Origin: Bradysia coprophila
Taxonomy: Eukaryota > Arthropoda > Insecta > Diptera > Sciaridae
Length of the DNA: 64,000 bases
Direction of reading: 5' to 3'
Assembly: GCF_014529535.1 (NCBI RefSeq)
Contig: NW_023503727.1
Location: 2,418,001-2,482,000 of the forward strand
Shown here one piece after another: positions 47,623-58,621 of the stretch. Positions within the stretch are counted from its first letter, which is position 1; every line of letters starts with the position of its first letter. Below the pieces are notes generated by a model. That model did not search any database, had not been told where the DNA came from, and saw only the letters and a list, made by a program, of their open reading frames with translations. The position numbers were made by a program, and so were the translations under genes.

Positions 47623-47726
47623 TATGATTCACTTCTTACAATCATAAATATTTCACTAACACAACGAGTGTGAATAAAGCTATTGAGTGATTGCAAATGA
47701 AAGAACATTCGATTTACTCTGCCTTT

Positions 47727-47732
47727 TTTATA
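47727..47732 (-). promoter_or_regulatory. TATA box of the truncated GTPase copy
   Basis: TATAAA on the minus strand (CGTATAAAAAAGGC), about 105 nt upstream of the ATG; conserved in the other copy at 59779-59784. Confidence 0.6.
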
Positions 47733-48380
47733 CGTACTCTGAACAAATAAGCGCAACGAAAAAAAAACTTCACCTCAAAATGATCTGAACGGAAAGTACC
47801 GCGTTCTCAAGTATCATGCTGAGTGGAATTCCCCGGAATTCGATCTGAAAATTCACCAAAGTTCTTAACTTTCCACATAACAGACGGAGCTTTGTAGATT
47901 CTAAACAGTTAAATGGAGAGCTAATCCGATTCATCACTGATTAGTTTTTGATGTTAGATTGACACAGACACATTCGTAGTTTGTTATCACACCGCGAATG
48001 ATCTACTGAAAATCGTCCACTGACCATTGCGACTGATAACTCATTGATTACGTGGGTGATGGTAAGTCACAAGAGAGCTTGAGTTTGAGGAAGACACAAC
48101 ATATTACGAGGACTTACTGTATGACTATGATTAGTCAAGCCGGACGAAGGACAATTAAAGTTGAACAAAACCAGATCGAGCGACGTTGTTAATCAATCAA
48201 ATTAAAAGATAACAGAAATATTCTGTCCGTATTTGAAATAGCAGCAATTTGAAATATAACAACGTGACTGATTTGTGTGAATCACAGTGAATTAACTGAC
48301 TAATTAACCTGTCACATCTGTTATCGATAGCTCTGTGTAATATGCTCCTTTATAAGAGTAAAATACATGTTAAAAAGATG

Positions 48381-49573
48381 AGTGCAGTTGTAAGCGTAAT
48401 GGAACATTTGGAGATGATTAAAAAGGTTTAGATGACTCGAATGTCGATCGGTATGTTACAACCAATCAAAGACTGAAAATAGCTAACGAGGGGGCACATA
48501 AATATAGAAAATCTTTTCTCAACTGACAAAAAATACACAGAAAATCCTTTGACAATGTTTGAGAACTCGACAATTTTCAATATCGAAGAAAATCATTAAA
48601 AATCAATTGGAAAAAACGTGAATGAAAAATTCTTAAAAATTTCTAGCAGAAACGGTTGAAAATCATAGAAAGTCCTCAGCGGATTTTTTTTTTGTTGCAA
48701 CGAAATTTAAAAACATCTGCCACCCGAGAGGAAATGCACAGAATAGCAGATCAATATCAATTCAATCCGATTAATGTGTACAAAAGAATAGACTTCAAGG
48801 TCATCATGGATTGTAAGTACATTAAAATTGAAAGTGAAAAGATTGCAGCCAATCTGAAAAGCTTGGGAACGAAGTCAATAGGTTTGTTCCAAGTAACTGT
48901 AAACACGAACTTTGACAACCCGAAAAACGACAATTTCATCCATAGCAACGTCGCTTACGTGATATTTCATACAAATCGACCAACGTCGCCTACGCGATTT
49001 ACACAGAGGTATTATTGAGGTTATGGTTATATGGATGAAATTTGACAATTCATATGGCCTTGGAACAAACCTATACATCATTTTCATGACCTTGTAAACG
49101 TCAGACACGTTTGTAGCTGTCAGACATGTCGAAAAATATCCAATGAATTGAGGCTAAGGACTACTTGACGAAAAATTAAATAGGGTTACGTTGACGAGTA
49201 CCGTATAATGAAAATGATCTATACTTGAAGGATACTGATGCACTATAGATCATTTTGATGACCTTGTAAACGTCACACACGATGCCAATATTACCAGTAA
49301 AAACAAAGGAGCTGTCAGACACGATACCAAAATCTAACCTCAATTCCTTTGTTTTAATTCTTGGTTATGTGTGTTTACTATTAAGTGAAAATGATCTATA
49401 AGGACTCTCGATTTCAGAGACGTTTTGTTGGATACGGAAGAGTTGATCTTTAAAAACTATTTACTATTCCTTAACCTGTTACAGACGGCAGTCATTTGGC
49501 CAGTATTATTATCGAGTCTATTACTTCCATCGATCAAAGTATTTTTAATCTGTTGATTTCAAATCTTGTACTT
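48381..49573. other. Spacer of the inverted duplication
   Basis: About 1.2 kb unique to the centre. A 120-codon plus frame (48656-49018) has normal composition but no recognised family or splice support. A TGACCTTGTAAACGTCA-containing segment is repeated directly at about 49085 and 49250. Confidence 0.4.
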
Positions 49574-50215
49574 CATCTTTTTAACATGTATTTTCCTCTT
49601 ATAAAGGAGCATATTACACAGTATTGTCAGTATTTTTGTCGTCGTTATCGATAACAGATGTGACAGGCCTTGTGTGACAGGTTAATTTACTGTGATTCAC
49701 ACAAATAAGTCACGTTGTTATATTTCAAATTGCTGCATACGGACAGAATATTTCTGTTATCTTTTAACTGAATCAATTAATTTGATTGATTAACAACGTC
49801 ATTCGATCTGGTTTTGTTCAACTTTAATTGTCCTTCGTCCGGCTTGACTAATCATACTCATACAGTAAGTCCTCGTAATATGTTGTGTCTTCCTTAAACT
49901 CAAGCTCTCTTGTGACTTACCATCACCCACGTAATAAATGAGTTATCAGTCGCAATGGTCGATGGACGATTTTCAGTAGATCATTCGCGGTGTGATAACA
50001 AACTACGAATGTGTCTGTGTCAATCTAACATCAAAAACTAATCAGTGATGAATCGGATTAGCTCTCCATTTAACTGTTTAGAATCTACAAAGCTCTGTTA
50101 TGTAGAAAGTTAAGAATTTTGGTGAATTTGCAGATCAAATTCCGGGGAATTCCACTCAGCATGATACTTGAGAACGCGGTACTTTCCGTTCAGATCATTT
50201 TGAGGTGAAGTTTTT

Positions 50216-52228
50216 AGCCCCGTACGAAGTACGAAGGGGCTTATAGGATTACGGTGCCATGTGTAATTGATGGAATTCGAAGCAGGCGGTAAGGGCAAAG
50301 TGTTTGCCTATGTTCATAGATGACGAATCCACAATAAAAATTTTGTCTGTCCGTCTGTCACGTCGATATCTTGAGTAAATCAAATCCTATTTCAAAAAAT
50401 TTTTTTCCCTGAAAGGTAGTTGAAATTGTGAGGCTAAGTTCGAAGATGGGCGATTTTGGGTCGACTCCTCCCGACTAGTTTATGGAAATTGGATGACCGA
50501 CTCGTTTGTCAGACCCCTTGGTGTGAACTAGGTGCAGGGCGGCAAGCCGTTTTTGCTTGTAGGTTGGCCAAATTTGAACGTATTTAGATGGATTTTGCTT
50601 TATTAGATAGGTATTGACCGTACCAATCAGGGAAAACGAGCCATCAGAACAGTCGGAGCGTTTGCTGCGACTGAGCCCCGTACAAACCCGTATATCTATT
50701 GCGTTCGTGACCCTAGTGCGTCTGTCACCCTACTTTGATCGTAAGCCTATTGCGCCGGTTAATGTAGTTAAAGTAAAATTATTATGTAATGTGTACATCT
50801 TACAAATTGCGCATAGCGCAATTACGAAGCCCCGTACGACGTTCCTTTCAAATGAAACAAAAATTTCAAATCGCCCTAAAATTTTATTTTTTTGAAGGGC
50901 CTAGTATCGTCCTCAGTCCGAGGACCCAAATTTAATTTTTTTTTCAACTACATTCTATTCGGCCTTTGATTACCTTCCAAATGAAACAAAAATTACGAAA
51001 AACGCATGAAATTTGCTCGAGTTATATGTAAAATACACATAGGGCCCTAGTAGTGGCCTTAGTCCAAGGACCCAAATTTAATTTTTTTTCAACTACATTC
51101 TATTCGGCCTTTGATTACCTCCCAAATAAAACAAAAATTACGAAAAACGGATGAAATTTGCTCGAGTTATATGTAAAATACACATAGGGCCCTAGTAGTG
51201 GCCTTAGTCCAAGGACCCAAATTTAATTTTTTTTCAACAACATTCTATTCGGCCTTTGATTACCTTCCAAATGAAACAAAAATTACGAAAAACGAATGAA
51301 ATTTACTCGAGTTCTATGTAAAATACACATAGGGCCCTAGTAGCATTTCACTTCTAAGGCCCTAACTGACGGCCCACTTACCCGATTTAAAAAAACTTTT
51401 TTTTCCTGGATTGGTATTGACAATACCTATCATTTGCCGTGTCATTTACATTTCCATCGTTTATTTTGCCATAAATATCACCAAAAGACCTTAAATCACT
51501 TAGGTGGCCCTAACTCACGAAGGGCCGACCCGAATATGCCCATCTTCGAACTTAGCCTCACTATTTCGACTATCTTTCAGGGAAAAAAAAAATTTTGAAA
51601 TCGGATTTGATTTACTCAAGATATCGACGTGACAGACGGACAGACGGACAGACGGACAGACAAATTTTTTATTGCAGATTCGTCATCTATGAACATAGGC
51701 AAACACTTTGCCCTTACCGTCTGCTTCGAATTCCATCAATTACACACGGCATCGTAATCCTATAAGCCCCTTTGTACTTCGTACGGGGCTAAAAAAGTTC
51801 ATGAAATGCGGTTCACCGGAGCGTGAGCTAGGTCTCTTGGAGTGAGCTTATATGAGGCTACTCGGCCGTACAGTGAAGGTGGTGTTTTTTGTTAATATCT
51901 CGAGTAAACTTTGACCGAATTTCAATTTTTTTTTGTTTGAAAGGTACTAACGAATGTAAAGCAGCCGTACTACTTTCCACCTCCTAACAAAATGGCCGTC
52001 GGCCGCCATTTTGGATTTTTGTAAAAACAATATAAATCGGTGAAAATGATACTTACAAAGTTACTGATCAGTGGGAAGTGATTGGTTATGTGTGTGTGGT
52101 GTTTCAAGGATCCCAAATATGGATATCTATTTAAATATATACAGCTATATTGAGCTATATAACGGTATAGATAGTTATTTTGAGCTATATACTAGCATAT
52201 TTATCAGTAAATTGTTTATTTATATAGT
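50216..52228 (+). mobile_element. R1 copy D, interrupted by copy E
   Basis: Starts AGCCCCGTACGAAGTACGAA in the T run of the right duplication arm. Interrupted at an A run (about 50637) by the reversed copy E, it resumes at about 51791 with GTTCATGAAATGCGGTTCAC. It lacks a 3' end because a tandem duplication begins at 52229 with 70-odd bp of the arm flank. An internal deletion of about 130 bp relative to copy F lies near 50475. Confidence 0.8.
50637..51790 (-). mobile_element. R1 copy E: complete element nested in copy D
   Basis: Begins with CGAGCCATCAGAACAGTCGG (R1 3' end reversed) and ends ...CTTCGTACGGGGCT (R1 5' end reversed). It carries a few 144-bp monomers (50890-51340). Copy F has the uninterrupted A run at the same place, giving a precise empty site. 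No target duplication beyond the A run. Confidence 0.88.
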
Positions 52229-53655
52229 GTATCCGGGGAATTCCACTCAGCATGATACTTGAGAACGCGGTACTTTCCGTTCAGATCATTTTGAGGTGAA
52301 GTTTTTAGCCCCGTACGAAGTACGAAGGGGCTTATAGGATTACGGTGCCGTGTGTAATTGATGGAATTCGAAGCAGGCGGTAAGGGCAAAGTGTTTGCCT
52401 ATGTTCATAGATGACGAATCCACAATAAAAATTTTGTCTGTCCGTCTGTCACGTCGATATCTTGAGTAAATCAAATCCGATTTCAAAATTTTTTTTTCCC
52501 TGAAAGGTAGTTGAAATTGTGAGGCTAAGTTCGAAGATGGGCGATTTTGGGTCGACTCCTCCCGAGTGCGGGCCCCATAACTGTTGTAACGTTTTCCAAA
52601 GATTTCTCTGGCCATTTAAAGGCTACACTAGTAAGTGATACGTCAAATAAAAGGTATTTACAATACCGATCGACAAAAAAAAAGTTTATGGAAATCGGAT
52701 GATCGACTCGTTTTTTAGACCCCTTGGTGTGAACTAGGTGCAGGGCGGCAAGCCGTTTTTGCTTGTAGGTTGGCCAAATTTGAACGTATTTAGATGGGTA
52801 TTCAATAGATAGGTATTGACCGTACCAATCAGGGAAAAAAAAGTTCATGAAATGCGGTTCACCGGAGCGTGAGCTAGGTCTCTTGGAGTGAGCTTATATG
52901 AGGCTACTCGGCCGTACAGTGAAGGTGGTGTTTTTTGTTAATATCTCGAGTAAATTTTGACCGAATTTCATGAATTTTTTTTTTGTTTGAAAGGTATTAA
53001 TAAATGTGAATCGTCAGTACTATTTCAGGTCTCCTAATAAAATGGCCGTCGGCCGCCATTTTGGATTTTTGTAAAAACAATATAAATCGGTGAAAATGAT
53101 ACTTACAAAGTTACTGATCAGTGGGAAGTGATTGGTTATGTGTGTGTGGTGTTTCAAGGATCCCAAATATGGATATCTATATATAAATATATACAGCTAT
53201 ATTGAGCTATATAACGGTATAGATAGTTATTTTGAGCTATATACTAGCATATTTATCAGTAAATTGTTTATTTATAGGTTAATATAGGACTGAGGAAATT
53301 TTAGGTCAATTTTAAATTTGTGTTACGTTTGGAAGGGGCTTCGTAATCATAAGAATTTTAATAGATTTGAGTTTGTTGACCTTATTGTTCCACACATAAA
53401 TAAGTACGTAACAAAACGAATTATTACACTAACGACCTTCAAATTGGAACAAGAATAGACCGGCTGAAGCCTGGTGAGGTCTTTTTCATTTTTTTTCAAT
53501 TTCTGTTTACTACTAGCTTGGTACTCATTCAAGTACCACTTTGGTATTCTTCTACCAAATTTTGGAATTATGAATAGGCAAGCAAGCCGATTAATTTCAT
53601 CAGTCGGTGTGCAGCTCTCAAACAGTAAACATATCTACAACATCCGTATTAGTAA

Positions 53656-54122
53656 ACTACCATGTTGGTAGTCAACTACCACTTTGGTAGTCAGTCAACT
53701 ACCACTTTGGTAGTCAGTCAACTACCACTTTGGTAGTCAGTCAACTACCACTTTGGTAGTCAGTCAACTACCACTTTGGTAGTCAGTCAACTACCACTTT
53801 GGTAGTCAGTCAACTACCACTTTGGTAGTCAGTCAACTACCACTTTGGTAGTCAGTCAACTACCACTTTGGTAGTCAGTCAACTACCACTTTGGTAGTCA
53901 GTCAACTACCACTTTGGTAGTCAGTCAACTACCACTTTGGTAGTCAGTCAACTACCACTTTGGTAGTCAGTCAACTACCACTTTGGTAGTCAGTCAACTA
54001 CCACTTTGGTAGTCAGTTACAGTCAACTACCACTTTGGTAGTCAGTCAACTACCACTTTGGTAGTCAGTCAACTACCACTTTGGTAGTCAGTCAACTACC
54101 ACTTTGGTAGTCAACTACCAAA
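53656..54122. repeat. 23-bp minisatellite with internal dyad
   Basis: About 19 near-identical units of CCACTTTGGTAGTCAGTCAACTA-like sequence (23 bp), one with a 6-bp insertion near 54015. Each unit junction forms CTACCACTTTGGTAG, a 6-bp inverted dyad. Confidence 0.93.
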
Positions 54123-54126
54123 TACT

Positions 54127-54815
54127 CGATTTATAAATAGACCAGCAGGCCGAATAATTTCGTCAGTCGGTGTGCGTCTCTCGAGTAAGAAACATCTTTG
54201 CTGCTATATAGTTTGGGGGTCTAACTACCAACAACTACCAAATTGCAATGTCTGCTATGAGCGATTGGTTACCAGATAACAAATAATAATTGATTTGCCT
54301 GGTGTTGGTTTGCTCATAGTAGCATTGCAATTTACCACCGAGGTAGTCAACTACCAAATATTTGAGTTATAAAAAGGCAAGCAGGCCGAATAATTTCGTC
54401 AGTCGGTGTGCGTCTCTCGAGTAAGAAACATCTTTGCTGCTATATAGTTTGGGGGTCTAACTACCAACAACTACCAAATTGCAATGTCTGCTATGAGCGA
54501 TTGGTTACCAGATAACAAATAATAATTGATTTGCCTGGTGTTGGTTTGCTCATAGTAGCATTGCAATTTACCACCGAGGTAGTCAACTACCAAATATTTG
54601 AGTTATAAAAAGGCAAGCAGGCCGAATAATTTCGTCAGTCGGTGTGCGTCTCTCGAGTAAGAAACATCTTTGCTGCTAAATATTTTGGGGGTCCAACTAC
54701 CAACAACTACCAAACTTTCAAATTGCAATGTCTGCTATGAGCGATTGGTTACCAGATAACAAATAATAATTGATTTGCCTGGTGTTGGTTTGTTCATAGT
54801 AGCATTGCAATTTTA
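54127..54815. repeat. 236-bp tandem repeats, three copies
   Basis: Copies are phased by AGGCCGAATAATTTCGTCAG at 54147, 54383 and 54619, with a diverged fourth near 53590. Each holds TCGTCAGTCGGTGTGCG and an inverted pair (TTGCAATGTCTGCTATGAGC and GCTCATAGTAGCATTGCAA). Confidence 0.9.
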
Positions 54816-54846
54816 ACTTTTATCAATCACATTTTATTTGTGACAC

Positions 54847-54937
54847 AGACGGACGGACGGACGGACGGACAGACGGACGGACGGACGGACGGACGGACAG
54901 ACGGACGGACGGACGGACGGACGGACGGACGGACAGA
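54847..54937. repeat. GGAC/GGACAGAC microsatellite
   Basis: About 90 bp of (ACGG)n with a few CAGA interruptions, between the 236-bp repeats and the endonuclease frame. Confidence 0.95.
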
Positions 54938-55030
54938 TGAAGTGCCCACAATAGGTCTTTTTTTCCTATGGAAAAAAGACCTAAAAACGAATTTCGGGTA
55001 CACAATTTGAGGAAGTCCATGTAGACTAGT

Positions 55031-55501
55031 TTGGTCAAAAAACGGAGGATGAAATTGACGTATTATCCACCGATCACGAATCAGTTAACCCAGGCATTAA
55101 GGTCAGCTGACATTGAACCGGCATTCGCGAGTGGAAACAAGATTAAAGATCGGTTGTGCAACAACAAAGACAAAATTGAAGAATGTTTGAAAAGCGGCAT
55201 TTATCGGATGAAGTGTGAAAGTTGTGATCAAGTGTACGTAGGTCAGAGCCGTCGCGCAGTGATTGTGAGATGGAAAGAACACAAATGTGACATAAGGAAG
55301 AAAAACCTTGAAAATGCGATCGCACTACATTATGATCAAAATGAAACTCATAAATTTAATGAAGGTAAATTGTTGAAAGTCGTATCGAATGAAGTGTATC
55401 TGGACGCGTGGGAATCTGTGTACATGAAGAAGTTTGAAGATCATTTAATGAATGTTCGTCCGCCGCCACTGGACAGTAGACTTTTCAAATTTTGCAAGTG
55501 A
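55031..55501 (+). pseudogene. GIY-YIG endonuclease domain of a Penelope-like element
   Basis: 156-codon frame. The core SGIYRMKCESCDQVYVGQSR carries the GIY and YVG (YIG) motifs with the CxxC insertion typical of Penelope endonucleases. The catalytic Arg (VRWKEH) and a later Glu (ESVYMKKFE) follow. In intact elements this domain is fused to a reverse transcriptase, which is absent upstream; that position is occupied by repeats. The frame is open but orphaned. Confidence 0.85.
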
Positions 55502-55949
55502 ACATTAAGACAATAGTGACGAGTATAATCAATTGTGACTATACAAGTGGATTATTTATCGACGAGTACATGGTATTGTACGAGAAGAATTTTTAGAATT
55601 TTGGATGACAGTTTGGTTTCAACTCCCGTAGATGATACCTTGGGTATCGAAAACGTTCGAGGTTAGTGTAATAATTCGTTTTGTTACGTACTTATTTATG
55701 TGTGGAACAATAAGGTCAACAAACTCAAATCTATTGATTTAGTTCCGCAGTGCTCGTATTAATGTTTTATGTACAAAGATGTTTGTCATAAATGATAATG
55801 ATAAGAATTTGACTTTACCGACGTTTACGGGCGCAGTAGACTTACGTTAAGAGTAGGGCGATGGACGAACTAGGGTCACGTGCGCAATAGATGTACGGGT
55901 TCGTACGGGGCTCAGTCGCAGCAAACGCTCCGACTGTTCTGACGGCTCG

Positions 55950-56614
55950 TTTTTTTTAAACTTACCATCAACTTACTGTCCAAAGAAAGTAGTAGAAATG
56001 GAAGTTGGGTAAAGTTTGTGCAATGAACTTAAATAACTTCTTCGGAGCTGAATGACTTGGATCAAGGAGGTTATGGTAATGAATTTTTCGAATGAAAAAT
56101 CTTTGATTAAAACCTTAAAACACACCTGCCGTAATTTGCATAAGAGACTTAGTAAAGCTTTTAAACAAACGAATTCTTTTGTTAACATTTTTCACCAGGT
56201 CTCAAATAACGGCAGATCAGAGCAAAATTTAGGACTTTAGAAAATTTTCGACATTTGATTTTAGCCACCCGCGACAGAGTGTCTTAAAATGATAACTTCG
56301 TAAGTGGTAACACTATAATTGGTGTTCAAATGAAGGTATTGAAGGTATTAGTTTCAAACGGTGAATGACATTTAAAAAAAGTTATTTAAATTGCCGGTGG
56401 TGTTAATATGTTGACCAAACACCTGCAACCAAAATACGGATTATTTAGTTGTCAAACATCGTCATGTATTTAGCGTATAATATTTACATGAATAGCTCAT
56501 AGCTACTAAATCAATTTGATGTGAACGTTCAACCATAAAACCCTTAGTCTAAACAACAAAAATATATTTTACAAACTGGAAGTTCCTTAGTCAAATGGAC
56601 CATTTTGAATTCGG
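55950..56614. other. 3' flank of the FKBP39-like gene
   Basis: AT-rich, no gene recognised, no poly(A) tract beside the gene. Lies between R1-F and the FKBP frame. Confidence 0.4.
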
Positions 56615-57577
56615 CTATAATATGTTCCTCAGCTCAATTTCGTACACTAATGTAGCGTTCTGTGGTATGCCTTTCTGATAGCTTCTTGGGCCATAGGCCT
56701 TTCCTGGTGGACAGATGATTTTTCGTTTGCCACCAACTTTCATGCCCACGATTCCAATGTCCCATCCTCGGATGACTTCACCTTTGCCTACTGTGAACGT
56801 ATATCCTTTGCCAACATTAAGTTTTCCGACGGATTTGTTTCCATTTGATTCCAAACGGCCGTCGAAATAGATCTCAACTTTATTCCCCGATTTGACGACA
56901 GTGCCCTTTCCTTTCCGAATATCTTCAATAATTATATCGCCATCGTGTCGCCGGATTTTATTTTTAACCACTTTCGGCTTCTGTGCTTTCTTAGGTTCAT
57001 TGATGTTGGAATTTCCGTTATATTTAGGTCTTTTCGCTGGTGGGGGGATTGGCTGTTCCTCTTCCATCAAATCATTATCGCTGTCGTTTTCCACTTTGAC
57101 TTCAGCGCCCTCTTCATCATCTGAACCATCCTCTGCTTCAGTGGCCACTTCATCATCTGAACCATCCCCTTCGTCGCCGGAACCACCCTCACTGTCACCA
57201 CTTTCTTGTGAAATTCGACGTCTTTCCGTATGTCTACTGTCGTACGTTTCATCTTCGTCACTCCGTTCATCTAGCGAATATCCGATCAATTGTACAGTTC
57301 CGCCGACACTACGAAACGTAATATCATCGCCTTCCGAGAAAATTAGATTCAAAGGAACCTGCACTGTTCTGGACCTCTTTAAAACACATAGAATGAAGTC
57401 TTCGGTTACGATATTGTCGCCATTCTCGCAATTCACTCTGCTCAGAATCAGTTGAACATCCGAATGCGAGTTTGCCGTTGGGATGTTAATATCTAAGACC
57501 GCTTGACTTAGATGGAAAGGTTGGATGACTTTTTGCGAATAACTTTTACTCGGTTCAACCTTAAGGCCCCACAACAT
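56615..57577 (-). CDS. Fkbp39: FKBP39/46-like nuclear peptidyl-prolyl isomerase, intronless
   Basis: 320-aa single exon. The start MLWGLKVEPSKSYSQ matches the family's MFWGL-type N-terminus. Residues 1-95 form a nucleoplasmin-like domain; about 105-170 are Asp/Glu/Ser-rich acidic tracts; a basic stretch (PPPAKRPKYN, KNKIRRHDGD) may be a nuclear signal; the FKBP domain is at about 212-320. Family members act as nuclear histone chaperones and prolyl isomerases. GRL, GEVIRGWD, the AYG loop and LVYEIEL are kept. The catalytic Phe-Asp pair after GRL(x)SN is replaced (NKSVGK) and the Tyr of YYxG is Phe, so isomerase activity is doubtful. It lies inside the 9.5-kb R1-bounded insert, so it could be a relocated or extra copy. 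Confidence 0.85.
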   Translation of the reverse strand: MLWGLKVEPSKSYSQKVIQPFHLSQAVLDINIPTANSHSDVQLILSRVNCENGDNIVTEDFILCVLKRSRTVQVPLNLIFSEGDDITFRSVGGTVQLIGYSLDERSDEDETYDSRHTERRRISQESGDSEGGSGDEGDGSDDEVATEAEDGSDDEEGAEVKVENDSDNDLMEEEQPIPPPAKRPKYNGNSNINEPKKAQKPKVVKNKIRRHDGDIIIEDIRKGKGTVVKSGNKVEIYFDGRLESNGNKSVGKLNVGKGYTFTVGKGEVIRGWDIGIVGMKVGGKRKIICPPGKAYGPRSYQKGIPQNATLVYEIELRNIL

Positions 57578-58621
57578 TCTCGCTGATGTAACTAGTTCAC
57601 AGACTTATTGATGAAATATTGTCACAATTCCTCTTTTGCCTATTGTTTACAAAACCAACACTGTTTTCAATAGATGCACCTCCAAACCGCGTTGTGTTGC
57701 TTTTGAACTGAAGTGACTGAAGTGTGTTACGATTAGCGGTGACACATAGTGATAAGGACAACAATAATAGAGTGTTATGATGGTAAATACAGAGAGATGG
57801 CGTTGCTGGCATCGATCAGTGCGTACCAACATATTTTTGAATTTTGAGCAAAGAAACCGATCTTTGAGATAATATGGAAACACCTCGTTTGATTAGAACA
57901 TGTAGAAAATAGTCAGTTGTTGTAGGCATGGGCGATAATGACTTTTTTTATCGAAAATTATCAAAAAAATATCGATAATCGATAATTATTGATACTTTGA
58001 TAATTATCAAGATATCGATAGTTCGATATATTGATATTTCGGTCCGAAAATCCGATATTTATCGATATATTCCTATATATCGGTATATTATCATGAATTT
58101 TCAGATAAATATCAAAATATCGATATATTGATAATTATCGAATTTCGATATTTTGATAATTATCGATAATTATCAAATTATCGATAACGATATGATTAAT
58201 CGATTATCGATAATTTCTTTCGATTGATATTATCGATAATTTTGAACGCCTCCCATCCCTAAGTTGTTGTCATTTTAGAGATCAAACCAGCCATCTTTCA
58301 GAACCTTGGTCGTTCATCGTTCTAGCAGAAAAATTCTCAATCTACAGAAAACAACTGACAGATGAAAGTGTTTGTGTTACCATAAAAACCAGTAGAAAAG
58401 TTCTTCGCCTGAGACCATGGACTGTAGCGTTGCTTTTGAACTGAGAGTTAAACTCCAGAGATGGCGCTGTCTTTTTTCAACAAGTGTAATTCTTGAAGTC
58501 TTATTTAACAAAAAATTCACAACGCTATCTTAGGGAATATGGAACATATCGAGGGCAGCATCACTAAAGGGCATATCTGCGGTATCTCAGAAACTACTGA
58601 GCCAATTTTGATAAACTTTTT
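57578..58621. other. 5' flank of the FKBP39-like gene, with repeats
   Basis: Contains a lone MITE end (ATAGAGTGTTATGATGG at about 57768) matching the TIR at 7803/32344, and the TATCGATA-rich block at 57930-58250. No other gene. Confidence 0.5.
57930..58250. repeat. TATCGATAATTATC low-complexity repeat
   Basis: About 320 bp of irregular, self-complementary TATCGATA / TTATCAAA words, entered by AGGCATGGGCGATAATGAC, like the block at 33680. Confidence 0.8.

Larger units (their letters stand above)
45642..50215. repeat. Inverted duplication: left arm, spacer, proximal right arm
   Basis: Left arm 45642-48380 (truncated GTPase gene plus 5' flank). Spacer 48381-49573. The right arm starts at 49574, is interrupted after 50215 by a 9.5-kb insert, and resumes at 59745, running to about 61867 in the long gene. 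The arms agree over about 2.7 kb with small indels, e.g. TCATTTTGAGGTGAAGTTTT at 50196 against its inverse near 47775. Confidence 0.9.
53359..55800 (+). mobile_element. Penelope-like element (GIY-YIG type), internally rearranged
   Basis: Flanked by the 10-bp duplication ATAAGAATTT (53349-53358 and 55801-55810). About 75-bp terminal segments are inverted copies of each other (53359-53437 and 55661-55735, sharing TTTGTTGACCTTATTGTTCC). This matches the inverted pLTR arrangement known in Penelope elements. The reverse transcriptase is missing; only the endonuclease frame (55031-55501) remains. The 5' half is filled with a 23-bp minisatellite, 236-bp repeats and a GGAC microsatellite. Confidence 0.8.
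52229..55949 (+). mobile_element. R1 copy F with duplicated flank, interrupted by a Penelope-like element
   Basis: 52229-52306 repeats the duplication-arm flank of copy D (GAATTCCACTCAGCATGATA onward). R1 starts at 52307, runs to 53358, is interrupted by the Penelope-like element, and resumes at 55811 to the R1 3' end ...GACGGCTCG at 55949. The shared flank shows that D and F arose by tandem duplication and not by two insertions. Confidence 0.82.

Noticed and set aside
48656-49018. 120-codon frame in the spacer of the inverted duplication
   Set aside because: Composition is acceptable but no similarity, no splice signals and no promoter; it cannot be called a gene.
53656-54122. CRISPR-like regular repeat
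   Set aside because: Pure tandem 23-bp repeats without unique spacers, inside a eukaryotic retroelement.
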